Part shown: positions 51,064 through 62,650 of the stretch, one piece after another | Numbering within the stretch: the stretch's first letter is position 1 | Layout: every line of letters starts with the position of its first letter | Assembly (NCBI GenBank): GCA_021234155.1 | Contig: JAJEKV010000014.1 | Coordinates: forward strand, 12,567,836 to 12,631,835 | Direction of reading: 5' to 3' | DNA from: Isoetes taiwanensis | Taxonomy: Eukaryota > Streptophyta > Lycopodiopsida > Isoetales > Isoetaceae | Length of the DNA: 64,000 nucleotides | The notes under the pieces: generated by a model | Told to the model about the DNA's origin: nothing | Seen by the model: only the letters and a program-made list of their open reading frames with translations | The model's database searches: none | Position numbers and translations under genes: made by a program

Positions 51064-52545
51064 TCAAAGATTTTCAAACTTACTAGCCGAGTCTTCCCTT
51101 GATTTATTCCATTTCAGAACTAACTCTCCAGTCTTGAAAGTCCCTTGTATTTTATGAGCAGCTTTGAAAGCAGCCAAATCCTTGGCTTTTTTTAGCAAAT
51201 TAGCATTCTCAGCTTCCATTCTATATTCTTCTAAACGCAGAAGGGTATTCAATCTTTCCTGCAAAGCATATTCAAAAGGCAAACACACTTATGGGCTAAC
51301 CTCAGAGATGGAAGCTCAAGTTCTATTGGAAGCACAGCTTCAATGCCATATACTAAGTTAAAGGGTGTGTAAGTGGTTGCTGCTTTAATGGTGACCCTAT
51401 AAGCCCATAGAGCATCCACCAGTTTGACATGCCAATCCTTTTGATTATCATCCACTGTTTTCTGCAAAATGCTTTTCAAAACTTTGTTAGTAGCTTCTGC
51501 TTGACCATTGCCTTGGGGGTAATAAGAAGAACTCTTGGTATGTTTGACCTTAAGAATGGTTAGCAGATTAGCAATAACTTCATTCACAAAAGGGGTACCT
51601 CTGTCAGAGTGTAATTGTAGGGGAATACCAAACCGGGTACGGATATATTCATGTAAAACTTTCTTTGTTGTAATAGCATTGGCACTTGTCTTAAAGGAAT
51701 AGCTTACGCCCATTTAGTAAAATAATCAGTAGCTACAATAATGTCTTGATGTTGTCCCTGAGAAGAGGGGTTAATAGGGCCAATATAATCTAATCCCCAT
51801 ATTTGGAAAGGTCCCGAGAAATGATGGGGTTTAGTGCGGTGGGAGGAGGATCCTTTTGCCAAATATTTGACACTTGTGGCAAGATTTTATATGATATAAC
51901 AATCTTTAAATATTGTAGGCCAATAATAACTTTGACACGAGAATTTTCTTGGCGAAGAGTGTCTCCAAAAAAATGGCCTCCATATACTCCTTCATGCATT
52001 TCTCTAATGATCAAAGTAGATTCCTCTTCATTGACACACCTCAGTAATAGTCCATCCATGTTGACTTTACATAAAACATCATTAATCATTTTAAATTGCC
52101 TACACTTTTCTTTAAATCTCCTTTGCTGGCTCGAGGTCAGCCCTGAGGGCATTTCCTTGAATTGTAGAAAATTCTTTATAGGTAGCTGCCAATCCTGTTG
52201 GTTCTGCTCTTCATCCTCTACCTGCAAATAAGCTAAGGCATCCACAAAGTCAACAACTTCTACTGCATCCTCATGATCAAAGAAAATATAAGGTAAATAA
52301 AGACTGGGACTCTTCACCCGATGTAACTCTTTTATGGAAATATCAAAGGTTTGTAGCTTGCAAGCCCACCTTTGAATTTTTGGTTTAGAGGTAGCCTTAC
52401 CAAATAACAAACCCGTTGGATTTTGCTTCATATAAACTTGAACAGAACTCTTCAATAGTAGGTGACCTTGTATCATCAATGAGGAACATAAGAGCAGACA
52501 CTCTTCTCCATTCCGTGTACTTTTCTTCGGTTGAACTCCAATCAT
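51064..52545 (-). pseudogene. Gypsy-1 RNase H end, integrase and post-integrase tail
   Basis: The minus strand gives the RNase H end (FDISIKELHRVKS...). The integrase zinc region has IREMHEGVYGGHF, with later Cys residues damaged, and the catalytic core has LHSDRGTPFVNEV (second Asp) and YYPQGNGQAEATNKVLKS (catalytic Glu). Then come WAYRVTIKAATTYTPFNLVYG and a tail with RLEEYRMEAENANLLKKA and FKTGELVLKWN. Integrase inserts the cDNA. Stops and frame changes near 51720, 51790 and 51250 break it. Confidence 0.85.
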
Positions 52546-53700
52546 TGGGCGGCAAAAGCTATGGTGTGCTTGTCCTGCAGGATAGCTAGGCCTATGGCTT
52601 TTTTAGTGATGGTAATATAGACCTCAAATGGCTTGTTTAAATCAGGTTTTTTTAGAAGGGTAGCCTCACAAATGGACATTATAAGCAACTCAAAAGACTC
52701 TTGGCAATCTGATGACCATGTGACAGGGACATACTTGCTCTCAGATTTAGAAATCCTGTCTATCCTTGTCAGCAAATAGGACTTATAATGTGAGCAAAAT
52801 TAGGAATATACATCCTAAGAAAACTAGTCATGCCAATAAAACTTTTGACCCTGGGCTTGATTTTTGGGGGTACCGAGCTTTTGGGCGGCTTCAACCTTTT
52901 CTTGTGCCACTTGTATACCATTGTTGGATACCTCATGCCCCAAAAGTTGCCCTTTGGATGCAAAAAAAAATACATATCTTTGGGTTAAGGTTGACTCAGA
53001 TTCCACACAAAGAGCATATTTTTGCAAGCAATTCCAAATGATTAGTAGGGTGAGATCCTAAGCAAAGGTCATCCAAATAAACTCGAATTCTTGAGGAGAC
53101 ATAGGCCTAAAAATAACATCCATAGCCCTCACGGAAAGTAGCAGGTGCATTCATTAGTCCAAAAGGCATTCTCTTCATTGCATAAGTTCCCCAAGGGGTA
53201 ATAAAAGAGGTCTTGGGTTGCTCTTCTTCCTTAATGCCAATTTGATTAAATCACGAAAATCCATCTAGAAATGAGTACACCTCTTTCCCTGCTTCTGACA
53301 TATAAAATTTCTTCTAAAAAGGGCAAGGGATAGCAGTCCTTGATGGTAGCTTTGTTGAGATCTCGATAATCAATGCAGATCCTTAAGGCACCACTTTTTT
53401 CTCTGGTACAATGCAAGATACCCATTACGGATTAATAATTTCAATAATAACACCTGCATCTAGCATTTTATCCAACTCATCTTTAATCAATCCCATTAAT
53501 GAAGCATTAATTCTTCTCTCGTTTTTGAAAAACAGGTTTACATCCTTCTTTAATCTTGATTTCAAATTGGCATACCTCAGCTTTAATACCAAGAAGCTCG
53601 AGAATAATCCCAAGCAAACACATCCTTCCTTTCTTCAAAGAACATTTGTATATTCTCCCTATTACGGTATTCAATTAGATCTCCAACAAAGCAGGGTTCT
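52542..53700 (-). pseudogene. Gypsy-1 reverse transcriptase and start of RNase H
   Basis: In shifting frames the minus strand reads ELDKMLDAGVIIEI, ALRICIDYRDLNKAT, VYLDDLCLGSHPTNHLE (YLDD box intact, near 53075), NFWGMRYPTMVYKW, KSFIGMTSFLRMYIPNFAHI and ESFELLIMSICEATLLKKPD. This is the gypsy palm, YxDD and tether to RNase H. Several frameshifts separate these blocks. Confidence 0.85.
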
Positions 53701-54134
53701 AGTCTTACCATTTTTGTGATGGTAATCTCTTCAATATCCTTTTTCCTCGATGCATTAATGGTTAGAATAGGACAAAGGGCCTTTACCTCACTAGCATCAA
53801 GGTCTTCCCATGGAATAGCTCCCTCGAGTTAGGTGTGACATGAGAGTTTTCTCTGCATAGGGCATCGGCTTCCACATTTTTCTCTCTTGGTATGTGAGTA
53901 ATCTCCCATGAAGCAAAACTCGAAAGTACTCCCATTACTTGGTTTTTAAGAGCTCCATATCTGCATTTTTGTTTGGTAGTTTCCTAAAACTTGTCTACAA
54001 ATTAATTGTGAGTCACCAAAAATGTGAATGTTGGCAATATCCATGGCTTTGGCTTCACAAGACCGCAATCAAAGCCTTATATTCTTCTACATTAGATGTA
54101 ATTTGGGGAAGATTCTCCTACTTTAGCTAAAAGT

Positions 54135-54715
54135 TTATGAGAGGAATCTTTCGAATAGCAGAGATGATGCAATATTTAGTTTTTTTAGAAATACCTCCAT
54201 CAAACCATAAGAATCGATGGCCCTTGTTTCTTTGGAGAGTGCACATTCCATAATGAGAGGAACCATTTCATATTTCCTTGGTCTTGTATTTTTTATTCTG
54301 TAAGATCCCAAAGGTTCTTCAATTAGCATTTCCTTAATAAAGTTTACCTCTTCATTGGAGCCATAGGAGCCATCTTGATTATAGATTGTAGCAGTTTGAG
54401 AACCATTGGAAATGGTACATCTCCCTTGAGACCAGACTGGTCTAGCATCCACAGTGGCTAACCACCTTCTTCCTAAAAGTAAATCATAGATATCAGACTC
54501 GTCCCCTATGTCTTCAAAAGCTACCACAATAAAGTTAGCAGCTACAGTTATGCCCTCTGTATTAACAGGCACTTTAGTTACCACACCAATAGGGGTGATC
54601 TTAGCATTATAAAAAGATCTCAATAGTATAGAAGCTTTCTTATCCACCTCAAACCCACATTTTTTCATAATGTGATATGGCATGATATTTACCATCAAGT
54701 AACACATTTGAGAAG
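54135..54715 (-). pseudogene. Gypsy-1 aspartic protease region
   Basis: The open frame includes NIMPYHIMKKCGFE, then ESDIYDLLLGRRWLATVDARPVW. The ILGRxWL-type flap following the catalytic strand is typical of gypsy protease. The catalytic DTG/DSG just upstream is lost or out of frame near 54715. The enzyme would cleave the gag-pol polyprotein. Confidence 0.75.
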
Positions 54716-54949
54716 GTATAGCCTCCTAAAGTAGCTGAACATGTGAATGCACCAGGGTCTTATTCATTCTGTGCTAGAACAAGGTTAGTGGTATCAGTAA
54801 AATTCACACAAGCACTTAATACCTCACCACTAGTTTGCTGCAGTACCCTCTTTCTATAGCTAGGTGCAATCTTTAGCAATGTGAAAAGATCCACACTCAC
54901 CTTGGAATTTTTAAGCAAAACATCAACCTCATCAAAGTCTTGATCTTTC

Positions 54950-56323
54950 TTACCATATTTTTGCTGAGGGAGTGGAGCTATGATTTGAGCGAGTCGCCCA
55001 CTCACAGTGGTGAAGACAGCGGCAAAGAGAATGCCTACTTGGTTCGGCATGTACATGAGCTTCATTCATGCTTCTAGTTTGCACCACCATAACTTCTTCA
55101 GATTTGGGAGCTTCTGTAGCTTGAATAAATCTTATAGAGGTGTTTGGTTCAGCAAATCTCGCAGGAGTTTTAGGCTCTGGTCTCTTTTCTTTTTCCTGCT
55201 TAGCAAAATATTCCTTAACAGCACACCTAGCATCAGTATGGCCAACTTCTTTACAAAAAGAACAAACAGGACATTCCTTTCCAAAGTGGCCTTTTCTATT
55301 GCATTTGGGACACACTTGCCAATAGCAAATTTCTGATGGATGAGAATTCCTATTGCAATGAATACATTGGGGTAAGTTTTACCTGTTCTTGCAGCCTTGA
55401 GTTCAACCAATTGTTTGGTTATTTACGCTAAAGCTTGAAGAACCTTAGATAGATCTGACTTGACCTCTGCAACTTGAGAATTTGCTTCCTCCTCTTTAGT
55501 CCTCCTCTTTAGATTTCTTCTTTTCTTTCTGTATGGCATAAAACCTGGAATAGAGGATGATGATCATAATGTGCATCAGTAGCATCGAGGGTAAAACGGG
55601 TCATGGCTATGGTGAGGAACATGGTGCTTGTCGGGCAAAGTAGAAACATCCGAAGTTAAGTCGGTAGTTTTGGCAAAAACTTTGTATATAGAATCAAATC
55701 CTTCAGCCAGCTTGGATCTTGAGCAACTTCCTTTGGATATCCGGTCTTCTTTCGGACCATTAATGAAAGCGATAACTAAAAGCGGGGGTTGGAATGGTGA
55801 CTTGTGCTCTTTGACACCTGCTCATAAATGTACTAAATCTCTCCTTGTACTGATTCACACTTTCTCCTGCATGTATAGAGAAACCTTGCAACTCATTAAC
55901 CAAATCTTTTGGAGCAGCTAACTTACCAAACCTATCCAGGAACTTCTTGACAAGTTCATCCCATGAAGTGGTACCCATTAACTTTTCATAAGTTAACTAA
56001 GCACCAGCTTCACTTTCTTCTTTGAAACATTTTTCAAATTCTGAGCTTCTTGAAGCCATAATCCCTGTAATAGTCCTCAAATATTCTCAAAAAGTTGTTA
56101 GCACTCATACTGGAATCAAAAGTAGGCAAAGGAACATGGACATTCAACTCAAATTGGTATGGCATGTTTTGAAGCAAGCTAGTTGAGAAACTTGAATTCA
56201 ATGGCCTTTCTCTGCAATGATCTGGTGCATCAATATCTTCTAATGGTTCTTGTTCTGCTGGAAATTTTTGCTTTGGAGCCACGAGTTCTGAAATCCATGA
56301 AGATCTCGGTAGAACCTCCAAGA
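54950..56323 (-). pseudogene. Gypsy-1 gag with two CCHC zinc knuckles
   Basis: The capsid part has TTSWDELVKKFLDRFGKLA and SVNQYKERFSTFMSRC (Retrotrans_gag). Downstream are two CCHC knuckles in a row, CPKCNRKGHFGKEC and CSFCKEVGHTDARC, which bind packaged RNA. The frames are broken near 55980, 55550 and 55010. Gag begins just inside the 5' LTR. The sequence next to the LTR (TCTTGGAGGTTCTACCG on the element's strand) is not the usual initiator-Met primer site. Confidence 0.85.
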
Positions 56324-58232
56324 TGTTGACCCTCAACATGGCTAGAGAGTCAAACACAAGAAGCCAACTTGAGTTTTTACTCAAGTTGGGGTTAGAACCT
56401 CCAGATCACTTAAGGTGATCAGTCTACACAAGAATTTCTCAAAGAAAAAGCTCAATTGTCAAGTATTCATACCTTTCCCAATTCAAGAATATGGAATCCT
56501 TACTCAAATAGATGTAACTCTCATAGGTGGATTGATTTCCAAGGTCAAATGATTGTGACTTGTACAGAAAAGTTATAGGCAAACAAGGGTGAACACCTTG
56601 ACCAAGTCTGAGTTTTAATCTGCAAGATATTCGATCTCAAAGTTGGGTCAAATTTTGGTCAATATGAGTCAAAACTACAAACAGATCTCAGAGTTTTGTA
56701 ACTTGAGTTGCAGAAGGAATTTTGAGGAGATTTCAAAACTAAGGTGCAGTATAGGCCTCAAAGGTGAGGGGCATGCAATCAAATCAAAATTTGGATCACT
56801 AAAACTATTTTTTTGGCATTGTTTTGTGGATATCAGTCTAAAATTGTATCAGACAGAGTGCAAAAAATGACAACTTGAGTTTGGAATGGTTTTCTTTCGA
56901 ACTTTTTGTGCACACAGGTGCTAATACGATGGGGAAGGAAGAGAAAATGGTCATATGCAAGAAAAAATAATGGGATACTTTACTGTAAAAATGTTTGTGA
57001 TGCAAAAATACTAAAGGATCATGACAGTCAACTTTTTAAATACTTGGCAGGCAATTTTCATTGATATGAAGGTAATACAAGGTGAATAAGAGTCTTAGGA
57101 TCATAGATCAATCATCAAGATAACTCAGGAGGTCATAAATAATATCAAATCAAGAATATCAGTCCAATTTTCTCAAATCGAACTGTGGAACACTCAGATA
57201 CTTCATGAACGTCTTTAGATCATGCTCAGCATGTAACAATGTTGAGGTTTGATGCGTCTGGGCCTTCAAAAACTTCTGTTATTGTTTTCCCCGGTATGTA
57301 GATTTAGTTTTAATGATTCCGGCATCTTAGGACTTAATTTTAGGCTTAATGGGATGCTAATGAGCGGGAATCCAAGAATAGGTAGTTTTTGTAGCTTAGG
57401 ATCCCAATTCCGGCGTGATTCGAGCAAGTTTCCAAGTTTAGGGTTCTTCAACTGTATTTTTTCCAGAAATTGCGCGATACGGTGGCCGTATTTTTGGAGG
57501 TATAAACTAAGAATATGCTGTATTCAGCCATTTCGAAAAGCTAGGCCAGGGTTCAATAGAGACCCAAAATAATTATGAAGTCATTTGGGTCTATAGCAAC
57601 CCTAATAATTTGGGGAATATGCTAGGTAGATACCGACTGGAATATTCCATGGGGGATATTTGGGTGGCATGGGTAATTAGGCACATTTGGTAAATGAAGT
57701 AAGGGGGCATAAGAATTTGCAAATAAGGGTTGGGCTAGGGACATCTGCAAGAATGTAATATGGAAAAAATGAGAGAAAAGATATGGAATGGGAAGATCAT
57801 CTTTTGGGGTGGACAAAAAGCCTTTAGAAAAGAAGGAATTAGGCAAGCATGGTGATTGGCAAAAAAGTGAATATGGGAAGATATATGCATAAGAGAAATA
57901 TGACTAGGAAAATTTCGAAATGGGGGTAAGAATATGGATAAAAAATGGCTAGGAGGTGGAATTAAATACCATGGGGTCTTCCAAACTTTGTCTTCCAAAC
58001 TTCAAAAAGCATCTTCCAATCTTCACAACCCAGAATATTATAGAGCATCCTTTGAATACCTTTGACCTTAGATAGAGCATCTTCCATGGGAGTTGACCTT
58101 TGAAGATTGATATTGTTTGACCTTCATATCAATGTTGACTACCAAGCTCTTTTTGACTTAATTCTTCCACAATAACTTGACCTACTTCAATACATGAACC
58201 AACAGTTAGTATGTTGCCCTTTGGGGGCAACA
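56324..58232 (-). repeat. Gypsy-1 5' LTR (1,909 bp)
   Basis: This is the longer, apparently undeleted copy. It shares with the gypsy-2 LTR the phrase ACCTCCAGATCACTT-AGGTGATC near the same end, showing that the two families are related. Confidence 0.95.
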
Positions 58233-58237
58233 ATTAT
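58233..58237. repeat. ATTAT target-site duplication of gypsy-1 (right)
   Basis: Pairs with 48349-48353 and directly abuts the CA end of the LTR. Confidence 0.9.
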
Positions 58238-60041
58238 GATTATACCTGCTAAGCAGATTTACTACAAATGCTATATCAGGCCTTGTACAATTGGCTATAT
58301 ATGACAGACAACCAATAAGAGATCTGTAGGGTGTTTTTTTCATTTGCTTCTCTTCTTCTTCTGTTTGAGGGCATAATAATTCAGAGATTTTGTGGCCTGG
58401 TATCATTGGCGAATTTGTGCAATTGCAATCTTCCATGCAAAACTTTTCTAGCATGTTTTCTATATGTATCCTTTGACTCAAGGCCAGCCTTTTGTTATTT
58501 CAATCCCTACATACTTCAATTCCCAAAAATCTCCTTATTTCCCCCAGATCTGTCATTTGAAATCTCTTGTTTAAAATATGCTTACAGTACCTCAAAGTGG
58601 ATACCTTTCGCAACCATAATGTTGTCATCAACATATAGTGCTATGATGCACCATTCATCTCCATTGTACAAGTTTCCATCATGATTTAGCTTCTCAAAAT
58701 CTTGCTCTTGCAAATAGCCATACATACACTTATACCACTCTCTCGGAGATTGTCTTAAGCCATAGACAGCCCGTTTTAGTTTCCAAACTTTCCCTTCTTC
58801 AGTTTCAAAGCCAGGTGGCTGCTTTAAATATATTTCCTCCTCTAGTTTTGCATTCAAGAAGGCAGTACTTACGTCCATATGGTGTATTTCCAAATCGCAT
58901 GAATTTGCAATTGCCAGGAGCATTCTCAAACTGTTTATTTTTACCAATGGTGAAAAAGTTTCGTCATAATCATATCCTTTCCTCTGCGTAAACCCTTATG
59001 CCACTAATCTGGCCTTAAATTTACTCGGCTTTCCATCACTTCCAAGTTTAATTCTAAAAACCCATTTGTTGCCTATGATATTCCCATTTTGAGGTCTATC
59101 AACGATCTCAAATGTATCTGTTCATTTGAATGCGTTCAACTCCTCCTTCATAGCATCAAGCTATTGTTTTCCATTCTTTCCATTTACTGCATCATGATAT
59201 GTTCTTGGCAGCTCTAAATTTTCTAGAACTAGTATATCAAAGACGCTATGTATTTCTCCTTCAAGCGGTTGAATTCTTTTGCTTCTCCCAGCTTCATTTC
59301 TACCATGTATTTCCATTAATTCTCTGTTTTCATCTCTGAGTATTTCAGCTTCTGTCCTTCTTGCTCTTCTTCGTGATTTTATAATTTCAGCCCCTTCAAA
59401 TTGGACAGTATTTTCTGTACCCAAAACAGACCTGCCATGCATATTTTGATCTACAAGTTCTTTTTTTCGGTTAAGCTCTGGTATTTCATTGACATGTGGA
59501 TCAAATATACTTAGATCACTATCTGTATCGCTGCTATCATCTGCAAATTGAACCTTCTTTTTGATATTCTCGTCCTTTGCAATCTCTTCTCTTTTTTCTT
59601 CTTCATTTATAACAAGATCCTTGTCTTCCAACTTGTCTTCTGTGTTTATCTTTGGAATTTTCCTGTAAAATTGCTGCTCATCAAATATAATATCTCTGCT
59701 GATTATTATTCTCCGTTTTTCAGGATCATACAATCTGTATGCCTTTGAGTTTAAGTCATATCCCACCATGTATGCTATATATGCTCTATTATTTAATTTC
59801 TTCCTTAATTCTTCAGGTACATGAACAAATGCCAGACAACCATATGCCTTTAAGGAATCATAGCAGGGTATTTTACCTGACCACAGCATGTCTGGAGCAG
59901 CTCCCCTTATGCTCGAATTTGGCAGTAGATTTTGCACATACACTGCTACCCTTACTGCCTCATCCCAGACAAAATTTGGTAATCCTGAATATTTGATCAT
60001 GGATCTAACTGTGTTTAGAATTGTTCAATTTTTTCTCTCAG
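58238..60041 (-). pseudogene. Copia element, part 2: integrase end and reverse transcriptase
   Basis: The minus strand from 60041 reads the end of integrase (SMIKYSGLPNFVWDEAV, YGCLAFVHVP, KAYRLYDPEKRRIIISRDIIFDE), then an acidic linker. Reverse transcriptase follows with HHMDVSTAFLNAKLEEEIYL, VYGLRQSPREWYK and ALYVDDNIMVA, whose YVDD catalytic box is intact. RTPYRSLIG-type and SYIANCTRPDIAFVVNLLSRY blocks end exactly at the gypsy-1 target site. A stop lies in LVAxGFTQRKG near 59000 and another near 59120. The element's upstream part is beyond the gypsy-2 insertion and the window. Confidence 0.9.
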
Positions 60042-62650
60042 TGTTGGAGATTATCCTGGGTGGTCTCCAACTGGGGCCTTACAAAGGTGTTTTGATGGTC
60101 AGGACCTCCAGATCACTTGAGGTGATCAATCTGCACTGCAAAACATCTCTGACTTTGCAAGGAAATACCAAATCCACTAGAGTCCCTAAAGCAAAAGAAA
60201 CTAGCAGCACTTAAACATTCACCAAACCATGCATCTATTTCAAAAGCACTTGAAATCTTTACCAAAGTATGCTAGCCAACTCCAGGAAACTGTTGTGCAA
60301 AGTCTACAAGCACAGTGTTTACAGACTTCTCACAAATCAACTTCCTGACTGGGTCAATTTTTGGTCAATGGCCTGGACAGTGAGCTCGATTTTGCCAAAT
60401 GCTAAGCAATGATCTTCTGTGGTAGAAACAAATTCCCACACCTAGGTATGCTCCTGTAGGTCACGTGCATATGCTCACTGGGTTCAAACAAAGCCTAAAT
60501 TCTTGCTGTAACATGCATTGCCCGAGTTTCAATGGCGGGGCAGAATGCTTGATCCTTGCACTCTAATTGTCAATTCCCTTTCTTTTGTTTTCCGCTCTCA
60601 ATGTTCACTCTACTGATGCCCTCGATGGTTGCTTGGATACTAGAGATGCCAACAAACTAACAGATGATTCAAAGAAAAGATCTATTTTTAATCTTTCTCA
60701 AAGAACATATGATCTGCAGGACGTTTCGTTTTTTTTCTTTTTCTAACAATGACTTAAACAAGCACTAGTTGTATTTTGCTCAATTCCTTTATGCTCAAGT
60801 GTAAATGACAATGCATAGCAAAATGAGTTCAATCATACTTTCACACACTCTTTCCCAAATTCCGATTTTCATTAAGTCAAAACAGCAAATTCACAACACA
60901 GGGTATTCAAGAATGTCCGACTGGATCATCCAAGAACAACTCAATCAAAATAAACTTCAAGTTTCAAAAGATTCAAGGATATTTCATCACATATGCCTCA
61001 GATTTTGATTTCCAAGCGGGGAGGATCTTCGCGCGAAAGCTCAGAGACGCCACGACTTCACGTTCACGATCTTCAAACCGCTTATGGCCCTTTAAAAATT
61101 TCGAAGAGAACAAACCTCTCTTTAAAGTCCCCCTGTCTCCGTGGGATCTTGGCAAATTCGCAATCAATGCCACGGTTTTGGTTTAATTGAGCTGTTCTTT
61201 TCGGTGAAGTAGGACAAACCGCCAACGATGCAATGATTACTCCGTTTGGCTCAACAGAATGAAGGTTTCTTGGCAAATTCAAATTTTAGGGTTCAATATG
61301 ATATATCCCCGTGCCGAGATCAAGAAATGGGCCAAGGTATAAATAGAGAGCTATTTTTTTCTCTCTTGATTACGTGGTCTCCTCCCACGCCAAGCTCGGC
61401 TCGTGTTTCGACTTGGCATGCCGTGGGGCGCCACTTGGCGGAGGATGAGAGGGTAGATAGGCGGGGGTAGAATAGGAAAATTTTTGTATTTTTGGCATGG
61501 GGGCACGGTTCCCAAGAAATGAAATTTGAAGGTCTATATAGGGTCTTTTTGAGATTTTTTGTGCCGGTGGCATATTTTCATGGGAGCTTCAAGATGGCAA
61601 GGCCAAATTTTGGAAAAATAATATTTGAAAAGTCAATGGTGATGTGTGTTGGTCAAACAAGGCATTTTGCCTGGATGGAATTTCAAGATTTCAAGTGCCC
61701 CTTGATATTTTGATGATGAGGTGGCAATAGGTGAAAATGTAGTGGAGAGGTGGAAAAATAGGTCAACTAGGGTGAACAAGGCTAGTAGGTTCACTTCCCA
61801 AGGTAATTTGATCATTAGGTTGACGAATTTTTGAGTTTGGTCAAAACTTGCCTAGTCATCATTTGATGATGTGGAGTGATGTGATGATGTGGAAATTTGG
61901 TGCTTAGGTGGCAACATGATGAATGAGACATGAAGGTGGCAATAGGTGAGTGGACCAAAGTAGCTATGGAGGTGATGACATGTATATCTAGTCATCATGC
62001 CATGTCACTTGGAGATGGTATTTGGGCATTTTTTGTGTTTTTGTGTTTTTTGTGCTTAGCACATATGTTTTTGCTTTAGCTACTTGGTATGAAGTGTGTG
62101 ATAATGGAATGGCAAGGCATGAGATGAAAATGATGATATAGAGCTTGATGCTAGGCAACTTTTAGGTTTGACAACTTCCTTGGAAAATGTGCCCTAGGTA
62201 ATGGTAGGTCAACTATGAGACAAATGGTTACATATGAAATACATGATGGTATAGGATGTGAAAAGGCAATGAGGGTGGAAAAATAGGATAAGGGATGATG
62301 GTATGATGGAACAAAGGGTAAATAGGAAAAATAGGATAAGGGATGATGGTATGATGGAACAAAGGGCAAATAGAGAATCATCACAACATGAGAAAGATAA
62401 ATACCATGTCATAGCTTGCCATCTTCATTGGGGGTCCTCCAAACCTCACAAGTGCCTTGAGAGCTAGAGAATGCATTCAATCCTTGGAGTTTGAGTTGTG
62501 AATTTGTGTCTTGACTTAAAGTCATCTTTTGGGTTCTTCATCGGCATCTTTGGTCTTCAAGTTTTTGGTCTCGGTATTCTTGGTCTTCAAATCCTTGCTC
62601 GTGATATTGCTCAAGAGCCTTGTATATGTTGCCGCTATAGCCGGGCAACA
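60042..62650 (-). repeat. Gypsy-2 3' LTR (about 2.6 kb)
   Basis: On the plus strand it runs from TGTTGGAGATTATCC to CCGGGCAACA, inserted into the copia integrase coding sequence. The edge at 60042 is fixed by the end of copia homology. The edge at 62650 is fixed by the TG/CA ends and by the motif GGCTGGTCCCC just inside, which also stands just inside gypsy-1's 3' LTR. The partner LTR is outside the window, so the target duplication cannot be checked. Confidence 0.8.

Larger units (their letters stand above)
48354..58232 (-). mobile_element. Gypsy-1: full-length Ty3/gypsy LTR retrotransposon
   Basis: LTRs at 48354-50036 and 56324-58232 both read TGTTGACCC...GGGCAACA on the plus strand. They flank a coding region in the order gag, protease, reverse transcriptase/RNase H, integrase on the minus strand. 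This is the gypsy order. ATTAT stands on both sides (48349-48353 and 58233-58237) as the target duplication. The integrase style (GNGQAEATNK, no chromodomain seen) suggests a Tat/Athila-type non-chromovirus. The LTRs look about 98% identical by eye outside a deletion, so insertion was fairly recent, yet the coding region is full of breaks. Confidence 0.95.
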
